Made by a program: the position numbers and the translations under genes
Shown: positions 12,178 to 20,767 of the stretch, piece after piece
Position numbering within the stretch: position 1 is the stretch's first letter
How the letters are laid out: each line of letters begins with the position of its first letter
The notes under the pieces: generated by a model
Seen by the model: the letters and a program-made list of their open reading frames with translations, nothing else
Databases searched by the model: none
What the model was told of the DNA's origin: nothing
Source of the DNA: Paractinoplanes maris
GTDB taxonomy: Bacteria > Actinomycetota > Actinomycetes > Mycobacteriales > Micromonosporaceae
Assembly: GCF_023544465.1 (NCBI RefSeq)
Contig: NZ_JALPVL010000018.1
Span: forward strand, 62,001 to 126,000
Length of the DNA stretch: 64,000 nucleotides
Reading direction: 5' to 3'

Positions 12178-14652
12178 TCAGTCCTTGGTCAGGCCGGCCC
12201 GGCGCAGCGCGTCGGCCATCGCGCCCCCGTTGAAGCTCGACTGAGACTGCGACTGCTGCCGCTGCTGACCGCCCTGCCGCTGCTGACCGCCACTCTGACG
12301 CTGCTGACCACCGCCCTGACGCTGCTGACCACCCTGGCGCGGCTGGCCACCACCCTGGCGCAGCTGACCACCACCGCCCTGGCCACCACCACCCTGGCCA
12401 CCACCGCCCTGGCCACCACCACCCTGGCGCGGCCGGCCGCCCTGGCCACCCTCACCCGGCGCCCCCGGCCCACGGTCCTCGCGCGGCTTGCGCACCGGCT
12501 CGTCGGTCAGCCGCATGGTCAGCGAGATCCGCTTGCGCGCCTCGTCGACCTCGACCACCCGCACCTTCACCACGTCACCCGACTTCACGACCTCGCGCGG
12601 GTCCTTGACGAAGGTGTTCGACAGCGCCGACACGTGCACCAGGCCGTCCTGGTGGACGCCGACGTCGACGAACGCGCCGAACGCGGCCACGTTGGTCACC
12701 ACCCCCTCGAGCACCATGCCCGGCTTGAGGTGGCCGATCTTCTCGATGCCCTCGGCGAACGTGGCCGTGGTGAACTCGGGGCGCGGGTCCCGGCCCGGCT
12801 TGTCGAGCTCGCGCAGGATGTCGGTCACCGTGAGCACGCCGACCGTGTCGGTGACGAACTGCTCCGGCCGCAGCGCGCGCAGCAGCGGGCTGTTGCCGAT
12901 CAGCGCCTTGATGTCGGTCTTGGCCTCGGCCAGGATCGTCCGGACCACCGGGTACGACTCCGGGTGCACCGCCGACGAGTCGAGCGGATCGTCACCGTCC
13001 GGGATGCGCAGGAAGCCCGCGCACTGCTCGAACGCCTTCGGCCCGAGCCGGGCCACCTTCTTGATCTCGTTGCGGTTCTTGAACGGGCCGTTCCCGTCGC
13101 GGTGCAGCACGATGTTCTCGGCCAGGCCGGTGGTGATGCCGGAGACCCGGGACAGCAGCGGTGCCGAGGCGGTGTTGATGTCGACGCCGACCGCGTTCAC
13201 ACAGTCCTCGACCACCGCGTCGAGCGACTTCGACAGCTTCGACTCGGACAGGTCGTGCTGGTACTGCCCGACGCCGATGGAGCGCGGGTCGATCTTGACC
13301 AGCTCGGCCAGCGGGTCCTGCAGGCGGCGGGCGATCGACACCGCACCGCGCAGCGACACGTCCATGCCGGGCAGCTCCTGGGCCGCGTAGGCCGAGGCGC
13401 TGTAGACCGACGCGCCCGCCTCCGACACCATGACCTTGGTCAGGTTGGCCTCGGGGTGCCGCTTGATCAGGTCGGCCGCCAGCTTGTCGGTCTCGCGCGA
13501 GGCCGTGCCGTTGCCGATCGCGATCAGGTCGACATTGTGCTTGCTGGCCAGGGCGGCCAGCCGGTGGATCGACTCGTCCCATTTGTTCTGCGGCACGTGC
13601 GGATAGATCACGTCGGTGGCGACGACCTTGCCGGTCGGGTCGACCACGGCCACCTTCACCCCCGTACGGAAACCGGGGTCGAGGCCCATGGTGGCCCGCG
13701 TGCCGGCCGGGGCGGCGAGGAGCAGATCGCGCAGGTTGGCCGCGAAGACCCGGACGGCCTCCTCCTCGGCCGCCTGCCACAGCCGGACCCGCAGGTCGGC
13801 GCCGAGGTGGATGAGGATCCGGGTCCGCCAGGCCCAGCGCACCGTGTCGAGCAGCCAGCGGTCGCCGGGGCGCCCGTGATCCGAGATGTCGAAACGCCCG
13901 GCGACCCGCGGCTCGAAGGTCGACTCGTCCTCCGGCTCGGGCTCCATGGTCAGGTCGAGCACGTTCTCCTTCTCGCCGCGGAACATGGCCAGGATCCGGT
14001 GCGAGGGCAGCTTGGCGAACGGCTCGGCGAAGTCGAAGTAGTCGGCGAACTTGGCGCCCTCGGTCTGCTTGCCCTCGCTGACCTTGGCGATGAGGCGGCC
14101 GCGGGTCCACATCCGCTCGCGCAGCTCACCGATCAGGTCGGCGTCCTCGGCGAAGCGCTCGATGAGGATCGACCGGGCCCCGTCGAGAGCGGCCTGCACG
14201 TCGGCCACGGACTCGTTGACGAAGGCGGCCGCGGTCTCCTTGGGGTCGAGCGCGGGGTCGCCGAGCAGCTGATCGGCCAGCGGCTCGAGGCCGGCCTCGC
14301 GGGCGATCTGCGCCTTGGTCCGCCGCTTGGGCTTGTAGGGCAGATAGATGTCCTCGAGGCGGGCCTTGGAGTCGGCGGCCAGGATGGCCTGCTCCAGAGC
14401 GTCGTCGAGCTTGCCCTGCGTACGGATCGACTCCAGCACGGCGGCCCGCCGGTCCTCGAGCTCCCGGAGGTAGCCGAGCCGCTCCTCGAGCGTGCGCAGC
14501 TGCGTGTCGTCGAGCGCGCCGGTCACCTCCTTGCGGTACCGGGCGATGAACGGCACCGTGGCCCCGCCGTCGAGGAGGTCCACCGTCGCGGTGACCTGGC
14601 CCTCACGGACGCCGAGTTCGGTGGCAATGCGCTGATGGATGGCAGTCGTCAC
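12178..14652 (-). CDS. tex: Tex-family RNA-binding transcription accessory protein
   Basis: About 824 aa. N-terminal Tex domain (IHQRIATELGVREGQVTATVDLLDGGATVPFIARYRKEV), a YqgF/RuvX-like domain (MGLDPGFRTGVKVAVVD), helix-hairpin-helix repeats (INTASAPLLSRVSGIT, FKNRNEIKKV) and an S1 RNA-binding domain (GMVLEGVVTNVAAFGAFVDVGVHQDGLVHVS). Tex binds nucleic acid and assists transcription. The GTG at 14652 is chosen because homology begins there; longer in-frame extensions upstream add basic, non-homologous sequence. After the S1 domain a tail of about 90 residues is almost only Gly, Gln and Arg in short repeats, ending MADALRRAGLTKD. Converges with the kinase gene. Confidence 0.93.
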   Translation of the reverse strand: MTTAIHQRIATELGVREGQVTATVDLLDGGATVPFIARYRKEVTGALDDTQLRTLEERLGYLRELEDRRAAVLESIRTQGKLDDALEQAILAADSKARLEDIYLPYKPKRRTKAQIAREAGLEPLADQLLGDPALDPKETAAAFVNESVADVQAALDGARSILIERFAEDADLIGELRERMWTRGRLIAKVSEGKQTEGAKFADYFDFAEPFAKLPSHRILAMFRGEKENVLDLTMEPEPEDESTFEPRVAGRFDISDHGRPGDRWLLDTVRWAWRTRILIHLGADLRVRLWQAAEEEAVRVFAANLRDLLLAAPAGTRATMGLDPGFRTGVKVAVVDPTGKVVATDVIYPHVPQNKWDESIHRLAALASKHNVDLIAIGNGTASRETDKLAADLIKRHPEANLTKVMVSEAGASVYSASAYAAQELPGMDVSLRGAVSIARRLQDPLAELVKIDPRSIGVGQYQHDLSESKLSKSLDAVVEDCVNAVGVDINTASAPLLSRVSGITTGLAENIVLHRDGNGPFKNRNEIKKVARLGPKAFEQCAGFLRIPDGDDPLDSSAVHPESYPVVRTILAEAKTDIKALIGNSPLLRALRPEQFVTDTVGVLTVTDILRELDKPGRDPRPEFTTATFAEGIEKIGHLKPGMVLEGVVTNVAAFGAFVDVGVHQDGLVHVSALSNTFVKDPREVVKSGDVVKVRVVEVDEARKRISLTMRLTDEPVRKPREDRGPGAPGEGGQGGRPRQGGGGQGGGGQGGGGQGGGGQLRQGGGQPRQGGQQRQGGGQQRQSGGQQRQGGQQRQQSQSQSSFNGGAMADALRRAGLTKD
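12243..12440 (-). repeat. Gly/Gln/Arg-rich low-complexity repeats in tex
   Basis: DNA repeats of 9-15 bases encode units such as GGGGQ and GGQQRQ in the C-terminal tail of Tex. The copies are imperfect. Length variation between strains is likely, and the region is prone to assembly error. Confidence 0.8.
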
Positions 14653-14787
14653 GGCAACGATTGTCACCGACGCGCCCGCGGCTTGTCCCGCCGCCCCGCG
14701 CGAGGTAGTCCTCCGGTGTGGCGCCGCCCTGGTCTTTGCCCAGTTCCTGACGTTCCGACCACTTGTAACACAAACTCGTGAGCGCAC

Positions 14788-14800
14788 TACCTAGGAGGTA
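14788..14800. promoter_or_regulatory. Small dyad upstream of the PP2C gene
   Basis: TACCT-AGG-AGGTA forms a 13-base dyad in the 186-base gap between tex and the phosphatase gene, about 40 bases before the phosphatase start. It could be an operator or promoter-proximal element. The evidence is weak because the arms are short. Confidence 0.25.
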
Positions 14801-14838
14801 CTAGAGACATCTGATCGGGGCTTTGGCAGTCTTGTCAC

Positions 14839-15558
14839 ATGACGCTTGTTGTCCGGGCGGTCGCCGCCACCGATCAGGGCCTGGTCCGGTCCAACAACGA
14901 GGACGCGGTCTTCGTCGGGAACCGGCTCCTCGTGGTCGCGGACGGCATGGGCGGTCTGCCCGCCGGTGAGCTCGCGAGCGACATCCTGGTGCAGGCGCTG
15001 AGCGTCGTCGACACGAAGCCCGACACCGGCGAGCCGCTGCAGGACCTGATCGCCGCGCTGGGGACGGCGAACGAGCGCATCGAGGCGGCGGTGGCCGACG
15101 ACGACGCCCGCGACGGCATGGGCACGACGGTCACCGCGATCATGCTGGCCGACGACCGGGTGGCCGCGCTCAACGTGGGCGACTCCCGCTGCTATCTCGT
15201 CCGCGACGGCGAGCTGACCCAGCTGACCAGGGACGACACGTACGTCCAGGCCTTGGTCGACCAGGGTGTGCTGAGCGCCGCCGACGCCCGCCGCCACCCC
15301 CAGCGGGCGCTGGTCACCCAGGCCGTGCAGGGCGGCCCGTTCCGCCCGGCCGGCCGCATGATCCCGGTCCGGCCCGGCGACCGTTTCCTGCTGTGCAGCG
15401 ACGGCCTCTCCGACTACGTCGAGGACAGCGTCATCGCCGAGACCCTGCTGGCCAACGCCGACCGCAAGACCGCCGCCGCCGAGCTGGTCCACCGCACCCT
15501 GGAGAACGGCGCCCCCGACAACGTGACCGTCATAGTCGCCGACATCACGGAGAGCTGA
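14839..15558 (+). CDS. PP2C-family protein serine/threonine phosphatase
   Basis: 239 aa, soluble, no membrane segment. All metal-binding PP2C motifs are present: RSNNEDAVF, VVADGMGG, GMGTTVTA, LCSDGLSDYV and APDNVTVIVADI. It removes phosphate from Ser/Thr proteins and is a likely partner of actinobacterial Hanks kinases such as the one at 10446, though it is not in the same operon. Domain length is normal for the bacterial PrpC/PstP catalytic unit, without the PstP membrane tail. Confidence 0.93.
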   Translation: MTLVVRAVAATDQGLVRSNNEDAVFVGNRLLVVADGMGGLPAGELASDILVQALSVVDTKPDTGEPLQDLIAALGTANERIEAAVADDDARDGMGTTVTAIMLADDRVAALNVGDSRCYLVRDGELTQLTRDDTYVQALVDQGVLSAADARRHPQRALVTQAVQGGPFRPAGRMIPVRPGDRFLLCSDGLSDYVEDSVIAETLLANADRKTAAAELVHRTLENGAPDNVTVIVADITES

Positions 15559-16813
15559 CCGCCTCGGGCAGTTCCCGCATCGTGCGGATCGGGGAGAACC
15601 ACACCCACAGCGTGCCCAGCACCGCCCCGACGGTGGCGATCCACAGGGACGGGCGGACGCCGATGGTGGCGCCCAGGGCACCGCCGAGCAGGGCGCCGAT
15701 CGGGCGGATGCCGTAGTTGACGGTGCGTTTGAACCCGGACACCACGGCCAGCATCGACGGCGGGGTGGCCGCGGTCTGGACGGAACCCACGGTGATGTCC
15801 AGGACCATCACGCCCAGGGCGGCGAAGAACTCCGCGGTGACCAGGGCGGTGAAGATCAGCCACTGCGGGCCGGAGGCCCACGGGATCAGGATCAACGGGG
15901 CCGGGAAGAGCACGAAGCCGACGATCACCGACGGGCCGATGCCGATGCGGCGGCTGAGCGGTCCGGTCACCGCGGCGCCGAGGAGGCCGCCGATCGAGCC
16001 GAGGCCGATGACCAGGCCCAGCGAGCCCGCGGAGAGGTGCAGCTCGGTGGTCACGTAGAGGACGAACAGCGCGGCGAAGATGTAGTTGAACAGGTTGAGC
16101 GTGGTCGCGCCGAGCAGGGCCGCGCGGAGGACGGCGGAACGAGCGACATACCGTACGCCGGCGGTCATGCCCTTGATCTCCTCGCCGGTCCCGGCGGGGG
16201 CTTCGGGGACGCCCACGCGGGTCAGGAAGAGCGCCGACACCAGGTACGTCACGACGTCGGCGAGCAGGGCGACCGGGGCGGTCAGCCACTGCACGAGGAC
16301 ACCGCCGAGACTCGGGCCGGCCACGAACGACGCGGCCCGGCTGCCGTTGAGCAGGGTGTTGGCGTCGACGTAGTCGGCCCGGCGCACCAGCGTGGCGAAG
16401 AGGCTGGCATGCGCCACCTCGAACAGCAGCGAGAACGAGCCGACCAGGAACGCCACGGCGCACAGCAGCGGCAGGGTCAGCGCGCCGGCCCACCACAGCA
16501 TCGGCACGGTGAGCAGCAGGACCGCCCGGCTGACGTCGGCCACGACCATGACGAGGCGCTTGTCGCGGCGGCGATCGGCCCAGGCCCCGGCGGGCAGCGA
16601 CAGGAAGAGGTTGGGCAGCAGGGAGGCCGCGGTCAGATAGCCCATCTGCGCGGGGCCGGCCCCGACGGCGAGAACGGCCAGCAACGGTACGGCGATGAGG
16701 GTGACCTGGTCGCCGACGAGCGACACGGTCTGGGCCGACCAGTAACGCCGGAACGCCGCCTCGCGCAGCAGCCGCACCGGCCCGCCGCCCCGGGTGCCGA
16801 CGGCGGCGGTCAT
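15545..16813 (-). CDS. MFS transporter
   Basis: 422 aa with about twelve membrane segments, resembling the enterobactin-exporter-like/MFS_3 group (FRRYWSAQTVSLVGDQVTLIAVPLLAVLA at the N-terminus, then AGAWADRRRDKRLVMVVAD as the loop 2-3 motif). Probably an exporter; substrate unknown. The ATG at 16813 overlaps the stop of the ArsR-type regulator gene (ATGA), so the two form one operon with the regulator first. Its 3' end overlaps the convergent phosphatase gene by 14 bases. Confidence 0.9.
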   Translation of the reverse strand: MTAAVGTRGGGPVRLLREAAFRRYWSAQTVSLVGDQVTLIAVPLLAVLAVGAGPAQMGYLTAASLLPNLFLSLPAGAWADRRRDKRLVMVVADVSRAVLLLTVPMLWWAGALTLPLLCAVAFLVGSFSLLFEVAHASLFATLVRRADYVDANTLLNGSRAASFVAGPSLGGVLVQWLTAPVALLADVVTYLVSALFLTRVGVPEAPAGTGEEIKGMTAGVRYVARSAVLRAALLGATTLNLFNYIFAALFVLYVTTELHLSAGSLGLVIGLGSIGGLLGAAVTGPLSRRIGIGPSVIVGFVLFPAPLILIPWASGPQWLIFTALVTAEFFAALGVMVLDITVGSVQTAATPPSMLAVVSGFKRTVNYGIRPIGALLGGALGATIGVRPSLWIATVGAVLGTLWVWFSPIRTMRELPEAVSSP

Positions 16814-17391
16814 CGCGAACCCATCGGACCGCGCGGTATCGCCAGCTGGATCAGCTGGACCGGGCGGGAGCCCGCGGGGCGCGCCGCGGGGTCGGTGCCC
16901 CGGTCGGCGAACCGGGCCGTCAGGGCCTCCATCTGCTCGACCAGCTCGCGCAGCTCGGCCGCCGTGACGTGGACCAGCGCGTCGCCGAAGCCGGCGGCCG
17001 CGCGCCACTCGGTGGGCTCGTCACCACGGGACGCCAGATAGTCCTGGGCGCGCTGGGTGAAGACGCCGAGCAGGACGCTGTTGAGCTGGTCGGTGGCGGC
17101 CCGCATGGCCGGGTCGTCACTGTCGTCGTCCCACGCGGTCATCCGGGCGGTGGCGCGCCAGGGCCGCTCGCGGGCGTCCGCCCCGGGCACCCGTTCGGCG
17201 AAGCCGTACTTGGCCAGCTGGCGCAGGTGGAACGAGCAGTTCGGCACGTTGTCGCCGAGCGCGGCGGCGGCCCGGGTCGCCGTCATCGGCCCCTCGGAGC
17301 GCAACAGCCCGATCAGCCGGATGCGCAGCGGATGGGCGTAGGCCCGGAGGGTCCGCGGATCGGAGACCTTCAGCACGTGCGGCGTCGTCAT
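16810..17391 (-). CDS. ArsR-type winged-helix transcriptional regulator
   Basis: 193 aa. The N-terminal winged helix (LKVSDPRTLRAYAHPLRIRLIGLLRSEGPMTATRAAAAL, then NCSFHLRQLAKYGFAERV) is the HTH_20/ArsR type; the C-terminal half is helical and lacks an obvious metal-binding Cys/His set, so it likely senses a small organic ligand. The ATG at 17391 is chosen since homology starts about eight residues later. It heads the operon with the MFS exporter and probably represses it by binding the dyad directly upstream, a common exporter-control arrangement. Confidence 0.85.
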   Translation of the reverse strand: MTTPHVLKVSDPRTLRAYAHPLRIRLIGLLRSEGPMTATRAAAALGDNVPNCSFHLRQLAKYGFAERVPGADARERPWRATARMTAWDDDSDDPAMRAATDQLNSVLLGVFTQRAQDYLASRGDEPTEWRAAAGFGDALVHVTAAELRELVEQMEALTARFADRGTDPAARPAGSRPVQLIQLAIPRGPMGSR

Positions 17392-17393
17392 TC

Positions 17394-17423
17394 CTAGAGA
17401 ATGCTTTAGAAAGAGTTCTCTAG
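17394..17423. promoter_or_regulatory. 30-bp dyad operator of the ArsR-type/MFS operon
   Basis: CTAGAGAA (17394-17401) pairs exactly with TTCTCTAG (17416-17423). Inside it CTTT and AAAG also pair around a central AG, giving a 30-base near-palindrome with two mismatched pairs. It lies 3 bases before the regulator start, so binding would block transcription or translation initiation. Probably the autoregulatory operator. Confidence 0.7.
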
Positions 17424-17562
17424 CAACCCCGTCGCCGGGGCCGAGCCTCAGGGTCGGTGGATCAGGGTCGAGCCAGGGCAGATCCCGATGCCGCGGGGCG
17501 GGCGGACCGCCGACCATTGATGCATCAGGCCGAACGAGCCAGAAGGAATGAGAGAGACACCC

Positions 17563-17811
17563 ATGAACGCCGTGCACGACAGCATGTCCCGCCAGGGCCT
17601 CACCCGGCCGCGCGAGGGCCGGCTCATCGCCGGTGTCTGCGCGGGGCTGGCCCGCCGCTTCGGGATCGACCCGTGGCTGGCCCGTCTGCTCTTCGTCGTG
17701 ATCCTGCTGGCCATCCCGGGCAGCCAGATCCTCGTCTATCCGGTCCTCTGGATCCTGATGCCGTCGGAGAAGCCGGCGTTCGCCGCCACTCCGTACCCGC
17801 CGGCCGTCTGA
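17563..17811 (+). CDS. PspC domain membrane protein
   Basis: 82 aa. The PspC domain reads LTRPREGRLIAGVCAGLARRFGIDPWLARLLFVVILL, then LVYPVLWILMP. PspC proteins sit in the membrane, and in proteobacteria they relay envelope stress; actinobacterial single-domain copies are mostly uncharacterised. The start at 17563 is preferred over ATG 17548, because AAGGA directly abuts the latter. The gene converges on ccdA with a 4-base gap. Confidence 0.85.
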   Translation: MNAVHDSMSRQGLTRPREGRLIAGVCAGLARRFGIDPWLARLLFVVILLAIPGSQILVYPVLWILMPSEKPAFAATPYPPAV

Positions 17812-17815
17812 CCCG

Positions 17816-18739
17816 CTACGTCGCCTGAGGCGGCCGGCCGCCCACCGACTGCCCGGCGACTTCGCCCGAGACCCTTTCGCTGGAGAGCGGCCCGCCTGGT
17901 GCGGGCCGCTTTCGCGTGAGCACGACCAGGGCCGCCACCACGACGACCGCGAACGGGATCGCGCCGGCCGACGACACCGCGTCGCTGAGCCAGCGCTGGG
18001 CGACCGCGGCCGCGTTGATCACCGGGTCGGTGCCGGCCAGGCGCAGGTTGCCGGCCAGCCGCAGCTCGTACCAGCCGTAATAGGCCACGTAGACGCCGCA
18101 GAGCACCAGGATCGCGCCCCCGGCGCGCGGCACCACGCCCAGGAGCCGCCGCACCCGGCCGAGCAGCGAGAACCGCACGAGCGCGACGGCCACGGCGGTG
18201 GCACTGACGACCAGGGCCATTCCCCCGGCGTACGCGAGAAAGAGCGCGACACCCGAGGCGAGCGACCCGGCCCGCAGGCTCGAGACGACCAGCGCCAGGA
18301 ACGGGCCCACCGCGCAGCCGAGGGAGGCCACGGCGTACGCCATGCCGAAGAGGACTGTGGACCCGGTCGTGCCAGTGAGCGCGGGCGCCCGGACGGCCGG
18401 CGTCGGCAGCGAGCGGCCCGCGACCAGCCAGACCCCCAGGGCGGCCAGCGCCACCCCGAGGACGACGGTCAGCCAGGGCAGCCGCGGTTGCAGCACGCCG
18501 GCGATCGGGGTGAGCACCAGACCGAACACGCCGAACACCACCGCGTAGCCCAGCGCCAGCGCCGCTCCGGCCTTCAGCGCCCGACCGACCGCCCGAGTGG
18601 TGCCGGCCCGCCGGCTCGCCGCCGGGGCCGGGTCGGTCGCGACGAGCACCGAGAGGTACGCCGGGAGGAGCGCGAAACCGCACGGGTTGACCGCGCCCAG
18701 CATGCCCGCGGTCAGCGCCAGCAGCAGTTCCCCGCCCAT
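17816..18739 (-). CDS. ccdA: Cytochrome c biogenesis protein CcdA (thiol electron carrier)
   Basis: 307 aa with six or more membrane segments. The conserved cysteines are present in NPCGFALLPAYLS (near residue 20) and SLGCAVGPFLAL (near residue 140). CcdA moves reducing power from cytoplasmic thioredoxin across the membrane to extracytoplasmic thiol proteins. It follows the TlpA-like lipoprotein gene with one base between them, so that protein is its likely partner. The C-terminus extends beyond the usual core with one extra membrane segment and a polar tail. Last gene of a four-gene redox operon. Confidence 0.92.
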   Translation of the reverse strand: MGGELLLALTAGMLGAVNPCGFALLPAYLSVLVATDPAPAASRRAGTTRAVGRALKAGAALALGYAVVFGVFGLVLTPIAGVLQPRLPWLTVVLGVALAALGVWLVAGRSLPTPAVRAPALTGTTGSTVLFGMAYAVASLGCAVGPFLALVVSSLRAGSLASGVALFLAYAGGMALVVSATAVAVALVRFSLLGRVRRLLGVVPRAGGAILVLCGVYVAYYGWYELRLAGNLRLAGTDPVINAAAVAQRWLSDAVSSAGAIPFAVVVVAALVVLTRKRPAPGGPLSSERVSGEVAGQSVGGRPPQAT

Positions 18740-18740
18740 G

Positions 18741-19298
18741 TCAGGCGACCAGCGACTTCACCTGCGAGGTGAGCTGGAGGTCGTCCAGATAGCCGGTGGT
18801 GACGACCCGGCCCGTGCGGTCGAGGACGACGTACAGGCTCTGCTCGGTGATCTTGAATTTCTTCCAGATCCGGCCGGCCTGGTCGTCCAGGTGCGTCACG
18901 TTGCCGACCTCGAGGTCCTTGACGAACTGGTGCATGTCCTTGTTGCCGCCCATGCCGGCGATGCCCAGGAAGTTCAGGCGACTGCCGTACTCGTCCTGCA
19001 GGTCACGGATGCTCTGCGCCTCGCTTGCGCAGGTGGCACACCACGGCGCCCAGAACCACAGGATGGTCGGCTTGCCGGCCAGGGTGGTCGCGTCGAACGC
19101 CGCACCGTCGAGGGTCCGGCCGCTGAACTTCAGCGTGGCGGGCACGGTGACCGGGGCGAGCGACTCCGCGGCCGATGGTGGAACGGCCGGTGAGGACGCG
19201 GCCGCGGAGGGCGGCGGGTCGACGAAGGCGGCCGGCTCGGAGGGCGCGCTGCCGCAGCCGGCCAGGAGCAGCACGGCGGCCAGCAGCGCACGCCTCAC
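18741..19298 (-). CDS. TlpA/ResA-like thioredoxin-fold lipoprotein
   Basis: 185 aa. Signal peptide with lipobox LLLAGCGS (Cys about residue 16), a Pro/Ala/Ser-rich linker, then a redoxin domain with the active site WAPWCATCASE. It is anchored outside the cell membrane and reduces or oxidises disulfides. The GTG start at 19298 overlaps the stop of the upstream NuoF-like gene (GTGA). Positioned directly before ccdA, which would keep it reduced. Confidence 0.9.
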   Translation of the reverse strand: MRRALLAAVLLLAGCGSAPSEPAAFVDPPPSAAASSPAVPPSAAESLAPVTVPATLKFSGRTLDGAAFDATTLAGKPTILWFWAPWCATCASEAQSIRDLQDEYGSRLNFLGIAGMGGNKDMHQFVKDLEVGNVTHLDDQAGRIWKKFKITEQSLYVVLDRTGRVVTTGYLDDLQLTSQVKSLVA

Positions 19299-20767
19299 TT
19301 CGTGACCTCTTCGGTCAGGCGCAGGGCCAGCGCCGGGCAGACGTTGACCGCCTTGCGGGCACCGTTCTCGAGCCACGGCGGCAGCGGGGTCTGCGGGAAC
19401 GCCGGGAAGCCGTTCGCGTCGAGCCGGATGATCTCGGGCGCGACCGCCGAGCACAGGCCGTGGCCGTCGCAGCGCGACCAGTCCACCGCGAGCCGCCGGG
19501 CGCCCTGCTCGGCCGTGTAGGGCAGCGGGAGGATGCCGCGGACGCTCTTGCCGCAGCCCTCACCGTTGGTGTGCGCCTCGACGTCCTTGGCGAAGACCTC
19601 GAGCGCCGACAGCGCGAACCGGGCCGTGCCGTCGGGGTGGCTGCACGCGCCGCGACCCTTGACCACACCGGCCGCCTGCCGCACGTTTTCGACCGCGTTG
19701 CCGCCCAGCGAGACCAGGGTGACCGCGCGGGCCAGGTCGGGCAGGCCGAGCCGGCACGGGCCGCACTGACCGGCCGACTCGCCGGCCAGGTATTGCACGA
19801 CCTGGGAGACCTCGCCCAGCGGGCAGGTCTTGGAGCCGATCGGGATCAGCATGCCCGCGCCGAGCGTGCCACCGACCCCGGCGAAGCCCTTGCGCGAGAT
19901 CGTGACGGTCTGCGCGGCCTCGGCGGTGATCCACTTGCCGTGGTAGCCACCGACCAGCAGGCCGGGGCCGATGTCGGCGCCACACATGGTGAGCACGTCC
20001 ATCAGCGGGGTGCCGGTCGGTGCCTCGACCACGGCCGGGCTGCTGGCCGAGCCGCCGACGGTCAGCATGACCGTGCCCGGCTCCTCGGGGATGCCGACCG
20101 CGTTGTACTCCCACGGGCCGAGCCGGGCCGCGATGGCCAGCTGCGAATACGTCTCGGCGTTGGACAGCAGGGTGGGCAGGCCCATCACGCCGTTGTCGCT
20201 GGAGCGCACCTTGCGGCCGGGCGGGATGTGCGCCTCACCGTTGATGCCACGCACCAGCGCGCCGCCCTCACCGGAGATGAACCGGTGGGGCACGGTGACG
20301 ATGCGGGTCGGGCAGGGCATCCGGCGCTCGGCCAGGGCGGCCGTGATCGAGCTCTGGCCGATGCCGTCGTCGGCGATGCCGATCACGATCTCCTCGGCGT
20401 CGAGCGCGGCCGCGGCCAGGGCGGCGCCGTCCAGGATGAGGTGCGGCGCCCGGGTCAGGATCGCCTTGTCCTTCCAGGACGGCGGCTCACCCTCGGTCGC
20501 GTTGACCACGATGACCGGTGGCAGCTCCTGGCGGCGGCACGAGTCGAGCACGGCACGCACCTTGCGGGCGAACGGGAAGCCCGCGCCGCCGCGGCCGCGC
20601 AGCTCGATGCGGTCGGCCAGCCCGATCAGCTCACCGGAGGACAGCGCCGCGAAGCCGCCGTGCACCTCCTGGTGCGCGAGCAGGTCGAGACGGCCGTACT
20701 CGTCGAAGCCCGCGGTGATCCGCGGAGTGCCGATCGAGGTGACCGGCGGAACCTGAGACGCGCTCAA
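19295..20767 (-). CDS. NuoF-like flavoprotein fused to a C-terminal ferredoxin domain
   Basis: 490 aa. Residues 1-400 match the 51-kDa NADH-binding subunit of complex I: the FMN/NADH site (RGRGGAGFPFARK, VVNATEGEPPSWKD), a SLBB-like part, and the [4Fe-4S] motif SAGQCGPCRLGL. The last 75 residues form a small ferredoxin (DWSRCDGHGLCSAVAPEIIRL ... VNVCPALALRL) with a Cys pattern of the 3Fe-4S/4Fe-4S type. No other complex I genes are nearby, so it works alone, probably passing electrons to or from the neighbouring membrane protein. The TTG start overlaps the upstream stop (TTGA) with GAGGGGAAG in front. Confidence 0.88.
   Translation of the reverse strand: MSASQVPPVTSIGTPRITAGFDEYGRLDLLAHQEVHGGFAALSSGELIGLADRIELRGRGGAGFPFARKVRAVLDSCRRQELPPVIVVNATEGEPPSWKDKAILTRAPHLILDGAALAAAALDAEEIVIGIADDGIGQSSITAALAERRMPCPTRIVTVPHRFISGEGGALVRGINGEAHIPPGRKVRSSDNGVMGLPTLLSNAETYSQLAIAARLGPWEYNAVGIPEEPGTVMLTVGGSASSPAVVEAPTGTPLMDVLTMCGADIGPGLLVGGYHGKWITAEAAQTVTISRKGFAGVGGTLGAGMLIPIGSKTCPLGEVSQVVQYLAGESAGQCGPCRLGLPDLARAVTLVSLGGNAVENVRQAAGVVKGRGACSHPDGTARFALSALEVFAKDVEAHTNGEGCGKSVRGILPLPYTAEQGARRLAVDWSRCDGHGLCSAVAPEIIRLDANGFPAFPQTPLPPWLENGARKAVNVCPALALRLTEEVTK

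Noticed and set aside
14839..15558. PP2C gene considered as part of a pknB-pstP cell-division cluster
   Set aside because: No rodA, pbpA or FHA genes are nearby, and the kinase at 10446 lacks PASTA repeats.
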